NCBI GenBank assembly: GCA_964393335.1
Contig: CAYMTN010000213.1
Location: 1-9,331, forward strand
Origin: CAYMTN01 sp964393335
GTDB taxonomy: Bacteria > Chloroflexota > Anaerolineae > Aggregatilineales > Aggregatilineaceae
Reading direction: 5' to 3'
DNA: 9,331 nt
Every line of letters starts with the position of its first letter. Position 1 is the stretch's first letter. The notes beneath the pieces were generated by a model. The model searched no databases and was not told the DNA's origin. It worked only from the letters and a program-made list of their open reading frames with translations. Positions 1 through 4,113 of this stretch are shown piece after piece. Made by a program: the position numbers and the translations under genes.

Positions 1-196
1 ATTTCATCGAGCGGTGATAGCGTTCGATCTTGCCCTGGGTCTGGGGATGATGGGCCCGCCCATGGATCTGGTTGATCTTGAAGGGTTCCAAGTAGTCGGC
101 CAGTGCCTCGGCGATGAAGGCCGGTCCATTGTCCGACAAGAGGCGGGGGCGGTGTTTGACCTGAACATGTTCGACCCCCGTGATATCCAACGCCAT
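1..196 (-). mobile_element. IS3-like transposase fragment (DDE integrase-core C-terminal part)
   Basis: The minus strand reads open from about 196 down to the left edge and translates as the second half of a retroviral-type integrase core. Visible motifs are HRPRLLSDNGPAFIAEAL, which contains the second catalytic Asp (SDNGP), and then HHPQTQGKIERYHRSMK, which contains the catalytic Glu in the conserved QGKIER context. This is the pattern of IS3-group OrfB and related rve transposases, which cut and join IS ends. The N-terminal half with the first Asp is missing: upstream of ALDITGV the sequence changes into an unrelated gene on the other strand. The C-terminus continues beyond the left edge, so I cannot say whether that end is intact. 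Without the first catalytic residue the piece cannot be active. Assignment to a specific IS is not possible from this length. Confidence 0.82.
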
Positions 197-197
197 C

Positions 198-728
198 ATG
201 CCGGCAGTTGTTGTTCCCACTAATGATGGTTATGTCATGTACTATTTTGGTGGCGATCTATTAGGCAATCGAAACACTATGATTGGTATGGCAATCTCGT
301 CGGACGGTATCACCTGGACCAAATACGATGATCCCGCCACTGCTGATTCCCCGTATGCTGAAAGCGACCCGGTTTTGCAGACTGGCTTTGGGGACTGGCG
401 TATGGAGACACTCCGGGGAGCCAGTGTGCGGCAGACAGCTGATGGATGGGAGATGTTCTATTCGGAGAAGGGATGGACGAGTGGCCAGACGGTAAATGCG
501 TATCGTATTGGCCTCGCTACCAGTGACGATGGCATCCACTGGGCAAAGTATGAAGCGTTCCCAATCCTCAGAAGTGAGGACGACCCGGCTGAACCGGAAT
601 CGGAGCATTCGAATATGGTCATCTGCTCGATTGTCGTCACGGACTCCACCGAATTCCTCTATTACGACTATCACTGGTCCATGGGAGGAGGTATTGGCGT
701 CGCTACGGGGACGGTCACGCAGGAGTAG
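198..728 (+). pseudogene. 5'-truncated beta-propeller glycosidase-like protein
   Basis: About 176 residues are open to a TAG at 726-728. Two blades are recognisable by a repeated pattern: IGMAISSDGITWTKY (about residues 30-43) and IGLATSDDGIHWAKY (about 104-118). Each is followed by a proline/acid-rich turn, and each is preceded by a strand such as GYVMYYFGG or GWEMFYSEKG. The S-x-DG-x-xW motif is typical of five-bladed propellers related to glycoside hydrolase families 43/32/130, which bind or cleave saccharides. I infer a carbohydrate-related role. Family members are usually about 300 residues or more, and no signal peptide, ribosome-binding site or early blades precede the homology. The reading frame runs straight into transposase sequence at about 190-197, so the 5' end has been lost and the ATG at 198 is only the first one available. 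Probably not expressed as a functional enzyme. Confidence 0.68.
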
Positions 729-799
729 AGTAGTGTGCCGGAAATGGTACCGTTCCCTGGTATTACGTATGAGGCGACCGGCTTCCAGACACGCAGGCG

Positions 800-832
800 G
801 GGCGGGTGCTCGCTGCAAACGAACACTCGCCC
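800..832. other. Strong stem-loop downstream of the propeller gene
   Basis: Arms at 800-812 and 820-832 pair over 13 positions with one G-U pair and one mismatch, closing a 7-base loop (813-819). It lies about 70 bases after the propeller stop. No T-run follows on either strand, so a classic intrinsic terminator is not supported. It may protect the 3' end of an RNA or act as a factor-dependent stop. Confidence 0.4.
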
Positions 833-852
833 GGAGGGCATCTTCTATCCGG

Positions 853-876
853 CCAGAACGGTTCTGGCTCCAGCCC
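853..876 (-). repeat. Palindromic end repeat, copy 1 (left end of a degenerate HNH unit)
   Basis: CCAGAAC-G-GTTCTGG at 853-867 is a perfect 7-1-7 palindrome, extendable to 8-bp arms (852-868), followed on the plus strand by CTCCAG. The same core recurs at 2888-2902 and, in inverted orientation, at 3650-3664. Here it lies 15 bases beyond the stop codon of the HNH remnant. No T-run follows it. Confidence 0.7.
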
Positions 877-882
877 GCTCAG

Positions 883-949
883 CTACTCGACCTTCAAGCC
901 ACGCGCCTTGAGCCTCTGGGCCACCTGAAGGGCCCCACATCGTGGAGTC
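883..949 (-). pseudogene. 3'-end remnant of an HNH/AP2 endonuclease gene
   Basis: The minus strand ends in a reading frame finishing TPRCGALQVAQRLKARGL followed by KVE and a TAG at 883-885. The DNA matches the 3' end of the HNH/AP2 gene at 2914-2980 at about 63 of 67 positions, including 45 identical bases in a row (890-934 against 2921-2965). The protein tail is the same as that gene's frame-restored tail. Beyond 949 the match decays. A shared 8-mer GCCCATAT at 1001-1008, with the same tryptophan in frame, suggests homology could extend to about 1010 with a 21-base deletion, but this is weak. The HNH catalytic part is absent, so this is a non-functional relic of a second copy. Confidence 0.72.
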
Positions 950-1175
950 CGATCTGGGGCATAGCTTCCCACCACACCGCCACCAATGACACGTTCGATA
1001 GCCCATATTGAGGCTGTAGCGGCCATCACAGCGCCGTTGATGTACAACATGTTTGCCTGGCTACATCAACACGTGATAAATCCCCCGGCTCTGCTCGTCG
1101 TGCAACATCCCACGCCGTTCACTTTGGCCGACATGCCACACATCTACCACAGCCAGATCATGGTCAACGCGTCAA
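950..1175. other. Stretch without a supported gene
   Basis: A 64-codon plus-strand frame (986-1180) has no ribosome-binding site, no recognisable motif and no homology I can name. A short minus-strand frame runs into the HNH remnant. I see no RNA gene or repeat here apart from the possible decayed extension of the remnant to about 1010. Confidence 0.5.
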
Positions 1176-1211
1176 AATGAAAAGGGCTGGTAGGATGATC
1201 CCGCCAGCCCT
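1176..1211 (-). terminator. Rho-independent terminator of the duplicated-domain secreted protein
   Basis: On the minus strand AGGGCTGG (1204-1211) pairs perfectly with CCAGCCCT (1183-1190) across a 13-base loop and is followed by TTTCATTTTG. It starts 20 bases after the stop codon at 1232. The T-rich tail lies only on the minus-strand side, which sets the direction. Confidence 0.78.
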
Positions 1212-1231
1212 CAGGTTGAGGCAGCGTCAGT

Positions 1232-2755
1232 CTACTGCCCGACGCTCAACGACTTCATCACTGCATCCAGCATTTCCAGGCTGGGCATATAGTCGCCAGG
1301 TGCCACTCCATCGAGCGCGGTCACCGTGTCGGCCAGATAGGTGAAATAGGTCGCAGCAAACGCCTCATAGTCGAGCGTGCTGTAGTCAATGCTATCCGGC
1401 AGGATCGGTGCTCGCAGCGGGAACTCCGCCGTGATGACGTACCGACCATCCATCGTGATCCCCTGAAACGCATAGAAGATCAGGGAGTTGGACAGCGGGC
1501 TGAGGTCCTGTGCATAGTAGGTGACGAAGCGCACGCCGCTCCAGTTCTGAAACTCCATATACTCCGGCTTGGCGACGAAGACTTGCGCGGCATTAACGAC
1601 CGGCAGCACCGGGATGCCCGGCTCACCCGATCCGGCTTCCCTGATGTTGGGGTGAGCTTCCAGCGGTGCGTGAGCCGCCAGGAACGCCTGGAGTTGCGCC
1701 AACCTCTGATCCGAAACCGTATCCGTCCCAGGGAATGTGTCCACCGGCATGATACGAACGACGGCCTGACCATACGAACGAGTCACCGGGTAGTCGATGA
1801 ACGTGAACACGGTCGCCCCTGGCTGCGACCCAAACATGTTCATGCCGCCTGGATCATCGACCGGCGCGATCACGTCCACTTCGATCCGGCTGGCGAGCGC
1901 CGCGTCATAGCGAAATCCGATGTTATCGAATGCCGCCGTCCCTGTGGCAGCACCTTCCGGCGTGACGATAGTTCTGAATGGTCCAGTGATGGACATAGAC
2001 GCAAACAGACTGTCGAGCAAGGTCAGGTCCGGGCTGAAGCTCTGCGGTGCCGCCGCGTCCAACTGAGCCGTGATCTCGGCCAGATACGCATCATACCCGG
2101 CGACGAACGCATTGTACTGCTCGGTATTCATCGCTTCGCTAGGTTCCAGCACCCCAGACAGCGGGAACATGGCCGCGATATAGTATGCACCGTCGTCAGT
2201 CAGCCCCTGGAAGCTATAGAACAAGGCCTGATCCAGGGGTGACACGTCCAACCCCGCCGCCGTGACATACCGGATGCCCGATCCCGTCGCGAAGTCAAGA
2301 TACTGCACCTGCGTCCGTACCATCTGTGTGGCGGTGACAATGGGCAACATCGGGAGATCACCATCTGGGACAGTAGGCCGCGCGGCCAGCACGGCGCGCA
2401 GATGATCGAGCGCCTGGGCGTAGGGCGCGTTCGGATCGGTCGGGAAGGTGACCACCGGGTAGACACGGATGTACTGCCCGGTCTTGACCCACCCGGAGGC
2501 GTCCTCGTAGTTCTGGAACGTGAGGTCTGTGTATTCCGGAATCGGTCCAGTCGGTGTTTGCGGATCGCGCGACGCCGGGACCCGCTGCCACTCAACGTCC
2601 TGGGCGATCTGTGTGCTGTAAGTGAAACTGATCCGGTTGGGAATCTCGAAGGTACGGCTATCTTCCTGGGCAGATACAGGGCGTGAAACCCCTGAGATGA
2701 GCACAGAAGCCGCCACCAAAACAACCACCATGACGACTGCCATTGATCGGCGCAT
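1232..2755 (-). CDS. Secreted protein with two tandem copies of an unrecognised domain
   Basis: I place the start at 2755 (MRRSMAVVMVVV), giving 507 residues, because AAGGAG (2763-2768) sits 7 bases upstream. A start 23 codons further upstream lies in sequence without an N-terminal signal. Residues 1-29 form a Sec signal peptide: Arg-rich start, hydrophobic core, and a VSA cleavage site before QEDS. No lipobox Cys is present, so it is likely released or wall-associated. The mature part is duplicated. Copy 1 (about 42-256) and copy 2 (about 279-505) both carry, in order, I(S/G)FxY, a (L/I)PxLP(I/V)V stretch, SG(I/V)R(F/Y)VT, (V/L)SPL, (Y/F)(S/A)FQG(I/L)T, an FPL strand, and a C-terminal helix with L(L/M)D. 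No catalytic motif is evident. The gene has its own promoter and terminator and looks monocistronic. I do not recognise the family; a ligand-binding or surface role is only a guess. Confidence 0.85.
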   Translation of the reverse strand: MRRSMAVVMVVVLVAASVLISGVSRPVSAQEDSRTFEIPNRISFTYSTQIAQDVEWQRVPASRDPQTPTGPIPEYTDLTFQNYEDASGWVKTGQYIRVYPVVTFPTDPNAPYAQALDHLRAVLAARPTVPDGDLPMLPIVTATQMVRTQVQYLDFATGSGIRYVTAAGLDVSPLDQALFYSFQGLTDDGAYYIAAMFPLSGVLEPSEAMNTEQYNAFVAGYDAYLAEITAQLDAAAPQSFSPDLTLLDSLFASMSITGPFRTIVTPEGAATGTAAFDNIGFRYDAALASRIEVDVIAPVDDPGGMNMFGSQPGATVFTFIDYPVTRSYGQAVVRIMPVDTFPGTDTVSDQRLAQLQAFLAAHAPLEAHPNIREAGSGEPGIPVLPVVNAAQVFVAKPEYMEFQNWSGVRFVTYYAQDLSPLSNSLIFYAFQGITMDGRYVITAEFPLRAPILPDSIDYSTLDYEAFAATYFTYLADTVTALDGVAPGDYMPSLEMLDAVMKSLSVGQ

Positions 2756-2798
2756 ACGACAGCTCCTTGATACGTGATAGCGATCGGAAACGAGCCAG

Positions 2799-2826
2799 AT
2801 TCTACAGCAGAACGTGGGGTGCACAA
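2799..2826 (-). promoter_or_regulatory. Likely sigma70-type promoter of the duplicated-domain gene
   Basis: On the minus strand TTGTGC (2821-2826) and TAGAAT (2799-2804) are separated by 16 bases, and the -10 box is preceded by TG (an extended -10). Transcription would start near 2791, giving a leader of about 36 bases that contains the AAGGAG site. Confidence 0.5.
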
Positions 2827-2887
2827 AGACACGAGTGGTTGTCGCCCACCATACGGTTGTCCATCGCGATCTCTGCGCTGCGGATCA

Positions 2888-2908
2888 GGAGAACGGTTCT
2901 GGCCCCAA
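2888..2908 (+). repeat. Palindromic end repeat, copy 2 (left end of the HNH unit)
   Basis: AGAAC-G-GTTCT at 2890-2900 is an imperfect version of the 15-base palindrome (the first two bases are GG instead of CC), followed by GGCCCCAA. It lies 13 bases beyond the restored stop codon of the HNH gene. Compared with the reverse complement of 3644-3664, 17 of 18 positions match (2890-2907). Confidence 0.65.
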
Positions 2909-2913
2909 CTTCG

Positions 2914-3457
2914 TTACTCAACCTTCAAGCCACGCGCCTTGAGCCTCTGGGCCACCTGAAGGGCCACAGATCGTGGAGTCTCTTTGTCGGGATAGTTGCA
3001 CACCGCGAAGGCCCCAAACAGCGTCCTGGCGGCAGCGTCGTAGACCTGAGCGGCCCATATCAGCGTCATCGAAGAATCCCAGGTGGCAGCGGATGCCCTG
3101 GCGCTGGATACGAGTATGATACTTGTGCCGCCGGCTGTGCCAACCGACCCCTTTGAGCCGGGTTGAGGATAGGCTGCTCAGACGCTTGTTTTGGCCGTTC
3201 TGTAGTGGAGTCGCAAACCGCAAGTTCGTTCGCCTGTTGTCCAGCGGATCGCCACTGATATGGTCCACCAGTTGGCCGTCACGGGCCTGTGTGATGTACC
3301 GGTGCATGTATTCCAGTCGGAACCTGCCCTCCGTCAGCACTGCACCGACCACATACCCAGTGCCAGACAGGAACCAGTCATAGCGTTTGAGGTGGTCGTA
3401 GTCGGCGTCGTCGACGAGCGTGGAGGTACCATTACCGAGGTGAATCTGTTGTGTCAT
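2914..3457 (-). pseudogene. HNH homing-type endonuclease with AP2 DNA-binding domain, frameshifted
   Basis: The ATG at 3457-3455 has TAAGGA (3467-3472) nine bases upstream. Residues 50-91 carry an HNH fold: EYMHRYI, then VDHISGDPLDNRRTNLR and QNGQN, with the likely metal/catalytic His66 and Asn74/Asn78. Residues about 100-133 begin an AP2 DNA-binding domain (LKGVGWHSRRHKYHTRI, then HLGFFDDAD). After codon 133 the frame is lost. Shifting by one base near 3056-3061 restores the canonical AP2 ending WAAQVYDAAARTLFGAF, then a tail to a TAA at 2914-2916. Restored length is 180 residues, normal for this family, whose members nick or cut DNA and often spread themselves. Unrepaired, the frame runs on to about 2918 with a nonsense tail. 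The HNH half is intact, so partial activity or a recent mutation, a sequencing error or programmed frameshifting are all possible. Confidence 0.85.
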
Positions 3458-3492
3458 ATGGAGTTGTCCTTAGAGGTTACTTACGAGGCACA

Positions 3493-3556
3493 TGAACGAA
3501 GGTAAGCCAACACAAAAAACCCGTTGCCGGGCTTTCACTCGTTTTGGTTTCGTTCA
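3493..3556 (-). promoter_or_regulatory. Nested inverted repeats in the leader of the HNH gene
   Basis: An 8-bp inverted repeat (TTCGTTCA at 3549-3556 and TGAACGAA at 3493-3500) encloses the terminator hairpin at 3516-3535. In the minus-strand leader RNA the outer arms could hold the terminator in a three-way arrangement. The geometry resembles an attenuator. Whether the arms compete with the terminator is not visible. Confidence 0.35.
3514..3535 (-). terminator. Intrinsic terminator in the leader of the HNH gene
   Basis: On the minus strand AAAGCCCG-GCAA-CGGGTTTT forms an 8-bp stem (one G-T position) with a GNRA-type GCAA loop, running into a T-run of six (3514-3519). It lies between the promoter at 3598 and the HNH start at 3457, and about 140 bases after the PPOX stop. 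It could end the kinase-PPOX transcript, attenuate the HNH transcript, or both. Confidence 0.68.
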
Positions 3557-3597
3557 CTCAATCAAAAATAATTAAACTGTTGCCTCAACCGGGTGTT

Positions 3598-3626
3598 ATT
3601 ATACCTCGACTCCAGAGAAGACTCCA
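3598..3626 (-). promoter_or_regulatory. Promoter of the HNH gene with a direct-repeat operator-like pair
   Basis: The minus strand has a perfect TATAAT (3598-3603), 17 bases after a weak -35 (TGGAGT, 3621-3626). The octamer CTGGAGTC occurs twice with a 4-base gap across the -35 and spacer, which would suit a dimeric regulator bound on one DNA face. The leader to the ATG is about 130 bases long and contains a terminator hairpin. Confidence 0.5.
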
Positions 3627-3643
3627 GTTTTGGTCGGGGCAGC

Positions 3644-3664
3644 CTGGGCCCAGAACCGTTCTGG
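3644..3664 (-). repeat. Palindromic end repeat, copy 3 (right end of the HNH unit)
   Basis: CCAGAAC-C-GTTCTGG at 3650-3664 is a perfect 7-1-7 palindrome. The central base and the flanking CCCA orient it opposite to copies 1 and 2. It lies 8 bases past the PPOX stop codon. With no T-run following, it is not an obvious intrinsic terminator, although that role remains an alternative. Confidence 0.65.
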
Positions 3665-3672
3665 CGATGGGG

Positions 3673-4083
3673 TTATTCCATTACCTGTGTCACCTTCCCG
3701 ATTGTGAAGCGCAGCGCCTGGTGCGGTCCCCAGGCAGCGATCTCACGTTCGACCCGGTGGTGGTCATCCCAATACCGGCGGGCAATACGCCTGATCCACT
3801 CGAAGCCGGGTTCACCCTCAAGTGACCATTCGCCCTGGAACAGGTAACCCACCGCATAACTCGCGTGGTTGTTGATCGGATCACCACCAATCGTGACTGC
3901 GCCTTTGGGGTTAGCGCAGATGTTTTTCACCTTGCGGGAGTCAGGACCAGTCGCGATGACGATGTCGTCGCCATCCAGGATGTACCAGATAGGCACCGTG
4001 TGCGGGTAGCCGTCGGGGCTGATGGTGGTCACGCGAGCGATGAGTCGCTGTTGAAGGAATGTGCGAAGCTGGTCGTCAAGCAT
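3673..4083 (-). CDS. PPOX-family (pyridoxamine 5'-phosphate oxidase-like) flavin/F420-binding protein
   Basis: 136 residues, a usual length for single-domain PPOX proteins. The split-barrel core is visible: RLIARVTTISPDGYPHTVPI (residues 13-32), then the strand pair WYILDGDDIVIATG (33-46), SRKVKNICANPKGAVTIGG (49-67) with the basic patch used for cofactor phosphate, and YAVGYLFQGEWSLEGEPG (76-93). The C-terminal helix WIRRIARRYW is typical of the family branch that binds F420 or FMN and reduces small molecules. The cofactor and substrate cannot be read from sequence, so I do not assign pyridoxal phosphate synthesis. The ATG has AGAGG 6-7 bases upstream. It starts 30 bp after the kinase stop in the same direction, so co-transcription is likely; a functional link is unproven. 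Confidence 0.85.
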   Translation of the reverse strand: MLDDQLRTFLQQRLIARVTTISPDGYPHTVPIWYILDGDDIVIATGPDSRKVKNICANPKGAVTIGGDPINNHASYAVGYLFQGEWSLEGEPGFEWIRRIARRYWDDHHRVEREIAAWGPHQALRFTIGKVTQVME

Positions 4084-4113
4084 TATGAACCTCTTCGTGA
4101 GCAGTTGACACTT

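Larger units (their letters stand above)
2888..3664. mobile_element. Putative HNH/AP2 mobile unit with palindromic terminal inverted repeats
   Basis: The segment contains one minus-strand HNH/AP2 gene with its own promoter and leader. It is bracketed by inverted copies of an 18-bp end sequence (core AGAACGGTTCTGG then NCCCA). A second copy of the left end, including the gene's 3' codons and the palindrome, occurs at 853-949, showing that gene end and palindrome travel together. The right end stops 8 bases after the PPOX stop codon, consistent with insertion into an intergenic site. I see no target duplication. What is seen is the repeated sequence and its arrangement; mobility is inferred. 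A plainer reading is that the palindromes are shared terminator-like or protein-binding sites and only the HNH gene has been duplicated. Confidence 0.42.

Noticed and set aside
986..1180. 64-codon plus-strand frame before the terminator
   Set aside because: No ribosome-binding site, no recognisable motif, and its end overlaps the terminator hairpin of the opposite gene.
2756..2824. Extended start of the duplicated-domain protein 23 codons upstream
   Set aside because: The extension lacks a ribosome-binding site, would begin upstream of the -10 box, and would bury the signal peptide behind a Cys/Arg-rich segment. The ATG at 2755 has an ideal AAGGAG.
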